A stretch of 6,463 nt of DNA from Limnochordia bacterium. Its GTDB lineage: Bacteria > Bacillota > Limnochordia > DUMW01. The stretch spans positions 1-6,463 of the forward strand of contig JALNWK010000088.1 in NCBI GenBank assembly GCA_023230925.1, given 5' to 3'. Position 1 is the first letter of the stretch. The number at the start of each line of letters is the position of its first letter. The translations under genes and the position numbers were made by a program. A model generated the notes under the pieces. It did not search any database. It was not told where the DNA came from and saw only the letters and a program-made list of their open reading frames with translations. Below, one piece after another: positions 1 to 6,142 of this stretch.

Positions 1-212
1 GCACGAAACAATCGTCTGTATAACCGAAGACTATCGTAGTGGGCTTGTACCGCTCGGACTATATCCTTCATGTTCGCCTTACGATACCGTGCCTTACCGC
101 ATGGCTGTACCGGTGGTACACATACAGGAAGGCCTTGTCCTATAGCCAAAGCAATTAGCGTTATCACAAGTAGAATGACGATGTCTTCTTTCTTTCGTTT
201 ACTTAGTCTCAT
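1..212 (-). CDS. Hypothetical membrane-anchored or secreted protein, partial (5' end only)
   Basis: The reading frame is open from an ATG at 212-210 to the left edge of the window, giving 70 codons without a stop. An AAGGA ribosome binding site lies about seven bases before the ATG, which supports this start. Residues 1-9 are strongly basic (MRLSKRKKE). Residues 11-24 are a hydrophobic stretch (IVILLVITLIALAIG), so an N-terminal signal peptide or membrane anchor is likely. A Pro/Cys-containing stretch (VCVPPVQPCG) follows, then a basic segment rich in Lys, Arg and Tyr. I do not recognise the family. The layout is loosely like that of pilin-like exported proteins, but no prepilin cleavage motif is visible. 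It lies on the same strand as the broken serine hydrolase, about 110 bases downstream of it. An 11-base sequence upstream is complementary to its ribosome binding site. Since the neighbours are decayed, this could also be a remnant. Confidence 0.5.
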   Translation of the reverse strand, partial: MRLSKRKKEDIVILLVITLIALAIGQGLPVCVPPVQPCGKARYRKANMKDIVRAVQAHYDSLRLYRRLFR

Positions 213-292
213 AAACAATTCCTTCCATGGAAAAAACTCATAATGAAAGGATTCTCCGCAAACAGTTTAGTCTCCGTCTTCGGAATTGTTTA
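212..292 (-). promoter_or_regulatory. Inverted repeat covering the ribosome binding site of the partial left-edge gene
   Basis: TAAACAATTCC at 212-222 and GGAATTGTTTA at 282-292 are perfect 11-base complements with 59 bases between them. In the minus-strand transcript the second arm contains the ribosome binding site and the A of the start codon, so pairing would hide the initiation region. Between the arms lies a small palindrome, TTCCATGGAA (223-232). This may be a translational control hairpin or a chance repeat in decayed DNA. Confidence 0.3.
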
Positions 293-319
293 CGCACTTC
301 TCAGATCAATTCCCTTAAT

Positions 320-938
320 TCAGATCAAGCGTTCGTACTTCGCATTCTTAAGTCCCATAAGTGCAACCCCACCAGCGAAAAGGATGGTCCTTATCCTCGA
401 GATTGATTTTGCCTACCTTCTTGTTCAGCGATTCCAAGGTAATACCGTAATAATCATTGTCTTGTCCGTTTAGAAAGTTTGCCGCCATGTGCCAGTCGAG
501 ATAGTACTCTCTATAGCCTGAAGTATGGGTTACAAGCCGTTTCAGCGTCGGATAGTAGCCCTTGGTTGGTAGTAAAAGATACTGATTTATTTGCGCGTCC
601 AGATCTATTTTTTCCTCTTGGATTGCCTTACAAAGAAGTGAAGTCGTAAACGTTTTTGTGAGCGAGCCGATCTCATAGTCATATTTGTCTTGTGGTACGA
701 CCGTTCCATTATATCCATATACGGTATATGCTATTTCCCCGTCTTTAAGGATCCCCACAGTAATAAGGGCGTTTTCATTTCCCTTTGTCGTGTAATGAAG
801 CATATCCTTAAAAGACATGGATGGGATCTTGCTCATCTGCCAGGAGGAATATAGGTATATACCACCTAGGGCTACTGCAACAATGATTACAACTGAAACT
901 GCAATCTTCACAATCAGTTTGCGTTTCCTTGCAGCCAT
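320..938 (-). pseudogene. Beta-lactamase-family serine hydrolase, truncated and frameshifted
   Basis: The uninterrupted frame runs from ATG 938 to a TAA at 348 (196 codons). Residues 8-30 form an N-terminal membrane anchor after a basic start (MAARKRK). Residues 92-95 are the SLTK (SxxK) nucleophile motif of the serine beta-lactamase/penicillin-binding protein fold (PF00144). HTSGY at 138-142 is the usual family motif after it. Members normally run to 300 or more residues and carry a YxN motif soon afterwards. Here the frame ends in unrelated residues. Shifting one base at about 379 gives FAGGVALMGLKNAKYERLI and then a TGA at 322-320. That string resembles the helix that normally follows YSN, so a frameshift with a small deletion has removed the YxN motif and everything beyond. 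The anchored product would have acted outside the membrane on peptidoglycan-like or ester substrates. AGGAGG lies 13 bases before the ATG, a long spacing; GAGAGG is closer. Confidence 0.75.
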
Positions 939-1557
939 ACCCTCTCTCTTTCCTCCTGTTCACCATCTGTTAACGCCGTAAGCATCGTCCGGTGTCAGAC
1001 AATACCCACTTGATAAATTACACCGCAGACTAACTTGCGGTTCTAAGTACATACTCCGGAGTAATCCTACCAGGACAACCCTACACATCTGGCCGCCAAG
1101 CTATCCATACCAATTGGCGATCTATCCGTCCCTCAATGATCTGTCTTTAACAAGAATACCACCAAAACAACGGCCCCTCAAGAGCAGCTATTTCGCTGTA
1201 TTTCCTCCGAACATGAGAAAAACACCCTATTAACACCGAAAAGATGCTTACCACCGTCTAGTAGTTACCCTCGTATATGCATGACATCGTAGACAAGGCG
1301 GCGCCAATATTCCCCGAGTAGCATTTGGATAGCCTGATGACGTCACTTGGTATCGCACTATTAGTGACTCAGCAACTGAGTAGACGTGCCAATGGTCCAA
1401 GAAGCCAATCAGAATGGACGAACCTACGATGAAGATATCTAGCGTGCTCTACCTCTTCTGCATTCTTCAGGGAAACCTTCAGCCACGTTAGTTGGGGCAA
1501 CCGTATTTACCCTATTTTACCCGATGCCCCCATAATTTCACTTTTGGATGGTAAAGG
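939..1557. other. Intergenic stretch with no supportable gene
   Basis: About 620 bases lie between the start of the broken serine hydrolase and the tRNA terminator. Neither strand has an open frame with a credible start, ribosome binding site and protein-like composition. The longest open run I found by eye on the minus strand (about 1248-1448) has no start codon. No -35/-10 pair close to consensus was found upstream of the serine hydrolase. The stretch may be decayed coding DNA, but no family signature survives. Confidence 0.6.
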
Positions 1558-1589
1558 CAAAAAGAAAAACCCTTTATTATCAAGGGTTT
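1558..1589 (-). terminator. Intrinsic terminator of the Val-Gly-Thr tRNA operon
   Basis: On the minus strand AAACCCTT and AAGGGTTT form an 8-base stem (1582-1589 with 1567-1574) around a 7-base loop, followed at once by TTCTTTTT. It starts four bases after the CCA end of tRNA-Thr, so it closes the tRNA transcript. Confidence 0.9.
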
Positions 1590-1593
1590 GAGA

Positions 1594-1669
1594 TGGAGCC
1601 GGCGATAGGACTTGAACCCACAACCTGCTGATTACGATTCAGCTGCTCTACCGATTGAGCTACGCCGGC
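1594..1669 (-). tRNA. tRNA-Thr (anticodon CGT)
   Basis: This is a 76-base cloverleaf with encoded CCA. The acceptor arm GCCGGCG/CGCCGGC pairs fully, the D stem is GCTC/GAGC, and the anticodon stem GCTGA/TCAGC holds the loop ATCGTAA, giving anticodon CGT, which reads ACG. The T stem GTGGG/CCTAT has two G-U pairs around TTCAAGT. The discriminator base is U, as expected for bacterial tRNA-Thr. It is the last gene of a three-tRNA operon. Confidence 0.95.
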
Positions 1670-1675
1670 ATAAAA

Positions 1676-1751
1676 TGGAGCGGGCGACGGGACTCGAACC
1701 CGCGGCCCTCAGCTTGGGAAGCTGATGCTCTACCAACTGAGCTACGCCCGC
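1676..1751 (-). tRNA. tRNA-Gly (anticodon CCC)
   Basis: This is a 76-base cloverleaf with encoded CCA. The acceptor arm GCGGGCG/CGCCCGC pairs fully, the D stem is GCTC/GAGC, and the anticodon stem TCAGC/GCTGA holds the loop TTCCCAA, giving anticodon CCC, which reads GGG. The T arm is GCGGG-TTCGAGT-CCCGT. The discriminator is U, as in bacterial tRNA-Gly. It is the middle gene of the operon, six bases before tRNA-Thr. Confidence 0.95.
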
Positions 1752-1764
1752 TCGAAACTATAAA

Positions 1765-1839
1765 TGGTGGGCACGGCTGGTATCGAACCAGCGACCTCTG
1801 CAATGTGAGTGCAGCGCTCTCCCCCTGAGCTACGCGCCC
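1765..1839 (-). tRNA. tRNA-Val (anticodon CAC)
   Basis: This is a 75-base cloverleaf with encoded CCA. The acceptor arm GGGCGCG/CGTGCCC has one G-U pair, the D stem is GCTC/GAGC, and the anticodon stem CTGCA/TGCAG holds the loop CTCACAT, giving anticodon CAC, which reads GTG. The T arm GCTGG-TTCGATA-CCAGC pairs fully. The discriminator is A. It is the first gene of the operon, directly behind a strong promoter. Confidence 0.95.
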
Positions 1840-1849
1840 ATGTGTTTAC

Positions 1850-1879
1850 ATTATATATCCACAAGAAAGGCAAAGTCAA
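1850..1879 (-). promoter_or_regulatory. Sigma-A-type promoter of the tRNA operon
   Basis: On the minus strand TTGACT (1879-1874) and TATAAT (1855-1850) are separated by 18 bases. The -10 element ends ten bases before the 5' end of tRNA-Val, so transcription would start almost at the tRNA. The -10 is a perfect match and the -35 matches five of six bases. Confidence 0.85.
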
Positions 1880-1985
1880 GAGCTTGAAACCTCCGACTAC
1901 AGTCTTCGTTCATTGCTTGCTTGAGCAGATACCCCTGCCTTTGCTGCATCGACTAAGGAATGGGTCCTACTGCCGGAAAATCCTA

Positions 1986-2019
1986 AGGCAGCTGATAGGA
2001 GAAACCCTGTCAGCTGCCT
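1986..2019 (-). terminator. Candidate terminator after copA
   Basis: AGGCAGCTGA (1986-1995) and TCAGCTGCCT (2010-2019) are perfect 10-base arms around a 14-base loop, 14 bases past the copA stop codon. On the minus strand the tail reads TAGGATTTTCC, a weak and interrupted U-tract. A terminator fits the position, but the tail is poorer than in the two tRNA terminators here. Confidence 0.5.
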
Positions 2020-2033
2020 ATGAACTGCGCCCA

Positions 2034-2378
2034 TTACTGGAAAGGGTTAAACCGTTTTAGAAGCAGGGAGTTTGCAACCACCGAGACTGAACTTAGGGCC
2101 ATTGCTGCACCGCCAATTACTGGCGTAAAAACACCAAAGACAGCCAGGGGAATTACCACCGTATTGTATATCACAGCCCAGAAAAGGTTCTGACGAATCT
2201 TACGCAGGGTCTGTCGGGACAATCTAATAGCGGCGGGAATGGCCCGCAGATCCCCTCGGGTTAAGGTAACAGATGCACTTTCGATTGCAATATCGGTACC
2301 TGTGCCAATCGCCATGCCCACATCGGCTAAGGCCAAGGCCGGTGCGTCGTTGATACCATCACCCACCATCGCCACCAC
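2034..2378 (-). CDS. Detached C-terminal piece of CopA (possible GTG restart)
   Basis: After the TAA at 2387-2385 the same frame stays open for 116 codons. The first possible start is a GTG at 2378-2376, giving 114 residues: GDGINDAPAL of the ATPase hinge, the YN-containing helix (FWAVIYNTVV) and the MxxSS-containing helix (AMALSSVSVV), ending RFNPFQ. No ribosome binding site stands before the GTG; the bases there are the coding continuation of copA. Independent translation is therefore doubtful. It is listed because gene callers may report it as a separate protein, and it is best read as the 3' end of copA. Confidence 0.35.
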   Translation of the reverse strand: MVAMVGDGINDAPALALADVGMAIGTGTDIAIESASVTLTRGDLRAIPAAIRLSRQTLRKIRQNLFWAVIYNTVVIPLAVFGVFTPVIGGAAMALSSVSVVANSLLLKRFNPFQ

Positions 2379-4427
2379 TTTGCCTTAGGCCTTAAGTTGC
2401 TTGATGCGATTAGCCTTATCATCGGGAAGTACTTGGGCAATTACTTGTTTGATCCCTACTTGTGTTGCAACAGCCCGAGCTGTCCTTTCCCGATCTCCAG
2501 TTAGCATGTAGACTTCTATACTCATATTATCAAGCTGTTGTATAGCTTCGGCGGCATGTTCCTTAACCGTGTCCGCAACGGCGACTAAACCCACCGGGTA
2601 ACCCGCCGTTGCCACAAACATAACCGTCTTTCCTTCTTCTTCAAGGCGTTGGAAGAGTGACGGATCGAAGGTGACGTTTTGCTCCGCCATTAACGTCTCG
2701 TTTCCTACATACCAGGTGGCATCCATGGTGCTGAACTGTATGCCTTTCCCAGATATCGCCATGAAATCCTTGATTGATGGAAATTCCACGCCCGCTGCAG
2801 TTGCTTTTTTTACAATAGCTTCTGCAAGAGGGTGCTCCGATAGCTTTTCTGCAGCACCAACAACTGCCAAAACCTCGTTTTCCTCGTAGGGCGGCAAAAG
2901 GATTAAATCGGTAACAGCCGGAGTGCCTTCCGTGATAGTCCCTGTCTTATCCAAGACAACGGTATCTATCTTTCCGGCTCGTTCTAGATGCTCTCCGCCA
3001 CGGATCAAAATGCCTAATTCAGCACCTAAACCTGTTCCAACCATGATAGCTGTTGGCGTAGCAAGCCCCATCGCGCAGGGACAAGCCACCACAAGAACAG
3101 TAGTCATGTGCAGCAACGCTTCAGCAAACCCATACCGTGGATACCACCCAATAAATGTAAGCACAGCAAGAATAATCGCCCCCGGGACAAACACCCTTGA
3201 GACCTGATCGGCTAGACGTTGAATCGGAGCCTTCGATCCTTGTGCCTCTTCAACCAATCGAATAATCTGAGCCAGGACTGTGTCCTCTCCAACTTTAGTA
3301 ACTCGGAAAGTGAAGCTCCCCTGTTTATTAATTGACGCCCCCACCACTTGATCACCCGGCTTTTTATCCACGGGAATGCTTTCCCCGGTTAGCATAGATT
3401 CATCTACACTGGTTCTTCCTTCGATAATGACTCCATCCACGGGAACCCGTTCCCCTGGCCGAACTAATGCAATATCTCCCAGGACAAGCTCCTCAACGGG
3501 TACCTTGATCTCCTTGCTATTCCGCAATACTGATGCGGTTTTAACCTGAAGATCGATGAGTTTCTCTATAGCTTGTGAGGTTCTCCCCTTAGCAATCCCC
3601 TCTAAGATCCGTCCTAAGAGAATAATGGTCACCAGCATCGCGGCTGATTCAAAATACAGGGTTTGCCAACCAGCAAACAAGGAGACCACGCTGTAGAAAT
3701 ACGCTGCGGACGTGCCAAGGGCTATCAAGACGTCCATGTTTGGACTGCCTGCTTTCAGAGCATGATAGGACCCTCTATAGAACTGCCAACCAGCCACAAA
3801 CTGAACCGGTGTAGCCAATGCAAACTGAACCCAAGGGCTCAAGAAGGCTGATTCATAGCCGAGCATGCTTAAAACGTGGATAACGATAAGGGGTATCGAC
3901 AGGACCAGTGCACCAGTAAAACGATATAGCTGTTTTCGGATTTCCTCTTGTCTCGCCTTTTTTCGTTCCATTATCTCGAATCTCTTGGCAATCCTTGTCG
4001 GGTAACCAAGTCCTGCAATTTCCTCTCGAATCCTCTCAGCAGTGATGATCCCAGGGAAATACTCAATTCGGCCTACACCTGTAGCAAGGTTAACGGTGGC
4101 CTTCTCTATGCCGGAAAGCCTATTCAGGTGTTCTTCTACTTTTGCTGAACAGGATGCACAAGACATGCCATCAATAGATAACTCTAGTCGCTCAACACCT
4201 ACTGTATAACCTAGATCTTGTACCATCGCTACAATGTCATCGGGACCTATTACTCCCCTATCGTAGACAATGGTTCCTTCTTGGATAACTAGGTTGACAT
4301 TTGCATCAAGCACACCCTGTTTTTGCTTTAGTCCTTCTTCTACGCCCGCCGCGCAGCTTGCGCATTTCATTCCTTGAATTGAAAGCCTTAGCAGATCCCT
4401 TTGGCTGCTTTCCCTATCCTTTTCCAT
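2034..4427 (-). pseudogene. copA: Cu(I)-exporting P1B-type ATPase CopA, interrupted by an in-frame TAA
   Basis: CopA pumps Cu(I) out of the cytoplasm using ATP. Read through the stop, the gene has 797 sense-equivalent codons, the usual length. Two metal-binding domains carry CASC motifs (Cys22/25 and Cys90/93). Then come the TGES actuator loop (347-350), the CPC transport site (449-451), the phosphorylated Asp493 in DKTGT, HP (532-533), TGD (643-645) and, beyond the stop, GDGIND (689-694). The final membrane helices hold the YN and MxxSS residues of the copper subtype. A TAA replaces codon 681 in QLKA-stop-GKVVAMVGDG, where relatives usually have Glu, so a single GAA to TAA change explains it. 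The frame is kept on both sides. The start ATG follows AAGGAGG by nine bases, and csoR ends 20 bases upstream, so the two form an operon. The 680-residue product would lack GDGIND and the last helices and is probably inactive. Confidence 0.93.
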
Positions 4428-4447
4428 AGTAATGCCTCCTTAACCGG
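4428..4447 (-). promoter_or_regulatory. csoR-copA junction with strong ribosome binding site
   Basis: Twenty bases separate the csoR stop codon from the copA ATG. They contain TTAAGGAGG with nine bases to the ATG. There is no promoter or terminator between the genes, so copA depends on the csoR promoter. Confidence 0.8.
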
Positions 4448-4756
4448 CTACAGTAGCTTGAAAACCGTTCGGAGTAGCTCATCTATTACCTGTTCATCAC
4501 CTTGTTGTAGTTGCTCGATGACACATGATTTCATGTGCTGCTCAAGAAGCAGTCTAGCAACACTGCGAAGAGCCGATTGTGCCGATGCAATCTGAACGAG
4601 GACATCGTCACAGTAGACACCCTTTTCTATCATTCTCTTAATCCCCCGGATCTGACCTTCGATCCGATTTAGCCGGATGGTAAGGTCCTTTGCCGACTCC
4701 TCATCTGACCACGAACGACATCTAGTGCAATCCGAAGTACGATCAATTTCATTCAC
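4448..4756 (-). CDS. csoR: Copper-sensing transcriptional repressor CsoR
   Basis: This 102-residue protein has the all-helical CsoR/RcnR fold (PF02583). The helix LTIRLNRIEGQIRGIKRMIE (25-44) is the family's first core helix. Cys49 in GVYCDDVL, His74 and Cys78 in EQHMKSC form the Cys-His-Cys set that binds Cu(I) in CsoR and distinguishes it from nickel- or formaldehyde-sensing relatives. The N-terminal tail carries an extra Cys10/Cys13 pair, which some members have. The start is GTG at 4756, preceded by AGGAGGGG at suitable spacing; no ATG in frame fits as well. It is the first gene of the operon with copA. In the family the apo-protein represses and Cu(I) releases it from DNA. A CsoR-like site in its own promoter supports autoregulation. 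The gene is intact, unlike most neighbours. Confidence 0.93.
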   Translation of the reverse strand: MNEIDRTSDCTRCRSWSDEESAKDLTIRLNRIEGQIRGIKRMIEKGVYCDDVLVQIASAQSALRSVARLLLEQHMKSCVIEQLQQGDEQVIDELLRTVFKLL

Positions 4757-4786
4757 CGATTACCCCTCCTCTCAGTTTGTAAAAAC

Positions 4787-4816
4787 ACTATACTATACCC
4801 CCCTACCCCATGTCAA
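4787..4816 (-). promoter_or_regulatory. csoR-copA promoter with CsoR-like site in the spacer
   Basis: On the minus strand TTGACA (4816-4811) and TATAGT (4792-4787) are 18 bases apart. The spacer is an unusually G-rich tract. On the plus strand 4795-4811 reads ATACCCCCCTACCCCAT, which matches the C-run half of known CsoR operators. The second half is a direct rather than inverted copy: GGGGTA occurs twice on the minus strand, two bases apart. A repressor here would cover the space between -35 and -10. A second overlapping TATAGT (4797-4792) would leave only 13 bases of spacer and is unlikely to be the -10. Confidence 0.75.
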
Positions 4817-4851
4817 TCCCCAGGGTTTACCTCTTTTTAAGCTGCCCAAGC

Positions 4852-4876
4852 ATAACCAGCGTTAATCGTTGGTTAT
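4852..4876. repeat. Small inverted repeat upstream of the csoR promoter
   Basis: ATAACCA (4852-4858) and TGGTTAT (4870-4876) are complementary. After one mismatch, CG pairs with CG, leaving a 5-base loop. It abuts the larger hairpin at 4878-4911. It could be a secondary terminator or processing stem for transcripts from the redoxin side; no function is shown. Confidence 0.4.
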
Positions 4877-4877
4877 A

Positions 4878-4911
4878 AATAGGCCCCACGGGTGGACCCG
4901 TGGGGCCTATT
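4878..4911 (-). terminator. Strong hairpin, probable terminator of the redoxin unit
   Basis: AATAGGCCCCACGGGT (4878-4893) and ACCCGTGGGGCCTATT (4896-4911) are perfect 16-base arms separated by two bases, so the real loop is a few bases larger. The hairpin begins two bases after the stop codon of the redoxin remnant. The minus-strand tail is TATAACC after the stem's own TATT, so the U-tract is short. The symmetry would allow it to act on either strand. It insulates the csoR promoter from transcription arriving from upstream. Confidence 0.65.
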
Positions 4912-4913
4912 CA

Positions 4914-5325
4914 TTAATCCTTTTCTAAGCGCGCGCCTGCATCGATAAGCAGTCTATGCAGCTCCTGCCACTCAATGTAGCCAGGCCGTGCCGATGAGAT
5001 CATCCCTTCAGGATCGACAATTACGTTATAGGGTATACCCCGCTGTCCAAAGCAAAGCGGGGTAATCCCGTTGTCAATCAGAATCGGTATGGCATATCCG
5101 TACTTAGCCGCAGATTTCCTGGCATTCGCCGGTGAACCATCCACCGGATGGTAAGAACCGCTACCTATCGCTAAATCGCCGATGGATATCTTCGACAAAA
5201 GGTAACTCCTTCTGGCACCAGCTGCAGTTGTTTCCCCAAAAGAAGACAAATACTACCTTTCCTTGGTAATCCCCGGGGTCCACGTAAGTAACAGGATCCT
5301 ACTGTTCAATGTTAAATTCACACAT
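4914..5325 (-). pseudogene. TlpA/ResA-like thioredoxin-fold protein, broken by a stop and a frameshift
   Basis: Two frames must be joined to recover the protein. The first gives FNIEQ, a TAG at 5301-5299, then DPVTYVDPGDYQGKVVFVFF, the active site WGNNCSWCQKELP (CxxC = CSWC) and RRFSD, before a TAG at 5163-5161. The second frame (uninterrupted 5249-4914) continues the fold with LAIGSGSYH, a segment ending in ILIDNG, and RGIPYNVIVDPEG, which holds the cis-Pro and the strand before it, ending in ARLEKD. The switch lies at about 5165-5185. Relatives reduce disulfides or aid cytochrome and metalloprotein assembly on the outer face of the membrane, usually behind a signal peptide. None is visible here, so the N-terminus may be lost too. 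The ATG at 5325 is only the nearest candidate start. A CsoR-operator-like palindrome lies about 60 bases upstream, which suggests a past copper-linked role. Confidence 0.75.
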
Positions 5326-5386
5326 ACACCCCCAGACTTTTATTATGTCCGGATGGTTCTACAAATTCGACCCTGTTTTCTTCTGA

Positions 5387-5402
5387 ATACCCCCATGGGT
5401 AT
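5387..5402. promoter_or_regulatory. CsoR-operator-like palindrome
   Basis: ATACCC (5387-5392) and GGGTAT (5397-5402) are perfect inverted arms around CCAT. The pattern TACCC-N4-GGGTA is that of CsoR operators known in Bacillota, and the left arm with its C-run matches the site in the csoR promoter. It lies upstream of the redoxin remnant on the minus strand. No clean -35/-10 pair accompanies it on that strand; on the plus strand TATATA overlaps its right edge. Confidence 0.55.
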
Positions 5403-5459
5403 ATAGAGATCTTGAGGATGTGGGAATGCGGTTTCCGCTTAGTTGATATGTCAGAAACT

Positions 5460-5485
5460 AAAAAAGCACCTTAGAGCAAAGGTGC
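5460..5485 (-). terminator. Intrinsic terminator of tRNA-Glu
   Basis: On the minus strand GCACCTT (5485-5479) pairs with AAGGTGC (5472-5466) around a 6-base loop, followed by six T residues. It lies 16 bases past the CCA end of tRNA-Glu. Confidence 0.92.
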
Positions 5486-5501
5486 CGTTTTCTGATAAGG
5501 A

Positions 5502-5577
5502 TGGTACCCCCAACCGGATTCGAACCGGTGCCTTCGCCGTGAAAGGGCGGTGTCCTAGGCCTCTAGACGATGGGGGC
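5502..5577 (-). tRNA. tRNA-Glu (anticodon TTC)
   Basis: This is a 76-base cloverleaf with encoded CCA and discriminator A. The anticodon loop CTTTCAC gives TTC, reading GAA and GAG. The T arm ACCGG-TTCGAAT-CCGGT pairs fully and the D stem is GTCT/GGAC. Two features are unusual: the first acceptor pair is G1-U72, and the outermost anticodon-stem pair is C27-A43, where relatives usually have C-G. Both are tolerable, and the gene has its own promoter and terminator, so it is probably functional. Confidence 0.93.
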
Positions 5578-5625
5578 ACGTATTTATCTCGGGTTGACCA
5601 AGCTAAAAGGCCAGACCCACGGATG

Positions 5626-5654
5626 ATGATATAACATTTCCGAACCGATGTCAA
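5626..5654 (-). promoter_or_regulatory. Promoter of tRNA-Glu
   Basis: On the minus strand TTGACA (5654-5649) and TATCAT (5631-5626) are 17 bases apart. The -10 ends 48 bases before the tRNA, leaving a 5' leader of about 40 bases to be removed by RNase P. Confidence 0.8.
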
Positions 5655-6142
5655 TACCTCTTCCGGGAAAAAACACAATAGGGTCAACGATTGGCCGTGT
5701 ACTAGATATTCCAGACCTTAAGGGGAAATGTTCCTTTAGATCACCACTTAATAATGCCAAACCCTGTTATCCGCACGGCTGCCGTTATGATACCAGGTTA
5801 TCATTGGCATGTCAATACAGTGTGTGCCGACATTTTCCAGTGCTAGGAGCGCATATTCGCCTTTTTCTAGGTCATACTACCAAATGAAGAGAGCGGTAAC
5901 GTCTCACCCAAACGACTCGAACCTGATTGGTCGAATCGGATGAATACCTGTGTCAACATCGTATTCTACCCTTTATGCTTGTGTTTTAGAGCATGTTGCT
6001 TTGGCTGAACCACTTACTGCTCTCTTTTTGTGCAGGAATTACCGGTTAGAACCAGAATAGATACTGTATGCAAACTGCTCGAAAGGGGTTCTGTTGTCTA
6101 CAGGAGCCTCAGACTGCTCAACAAACAAGTCTGGCTTAGTCG
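5655..6142. other. Intergenic stretch with no supportable gene
   Basis: No open frame here has a ribosome binding site and protein-like composition. The 79-codon plus-strand frame from 5648 begins inside the tRNA-Glu promoter on the opposite strand and has no recognisable domain. The stretch holds one extra promoter-like pair (5787-5815), a short ACGGC-T-GCCGT palindrome at 5775-5785, and an imperfect inverted repeat near 5913-5938. Confidence 0.55.
5787..5815 (-). promoter_or_regulatory. Second promoter-like pair upstream of tRNA-Glu
   Basis: TTGACA (5815-5810) and TATCAT (5792-5787) are 17 bases apart on the minus strand. Both hexamers and the GTA before and T after the -35 match the tRNA-Glu promoter exactly. 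The -10 overlaps an inverted repeat, ATGATA-N6-TATCAT (5787-5804). A transcript from here would run about 200 bases to tRNA-Glu. It could be an upstream promoter for the tRNA, a small RNA start or a relic. Confidence 0.45.

Noticed and set aside
1248..1448. A 66-codon minus-strand open run beginning STLDIFIVGSSILIGF.
   Set aside because: It has no start codon, no ribosome binding site and no recognisable family; the hydrophobic patch alone is not evidence of a gene.
2385..2387. Programmed readthrough or recoding of the copA stop, for example as selenocysteine.
   Set aside because: The codon is TAA, not TGA, the site is normally Glu rather than Cys, and no recoding element is apparent. A simple nonsense change is more likely.
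5648..5887. A 79-codon plus-strand open frame.
   Set aside because: It starts inside the tRNA-Glu promoter of the other strand, has no ribosome binding site and shows no domain-like pattern.
5905..5940. GGTTCGAGTC on the minus strand looks like a tRNA T-loop, suggesting a tRNA remnant.
   Set aside because: The flanking bases do not form a T stem, and no acceptor or anticodon arm can be built around it.
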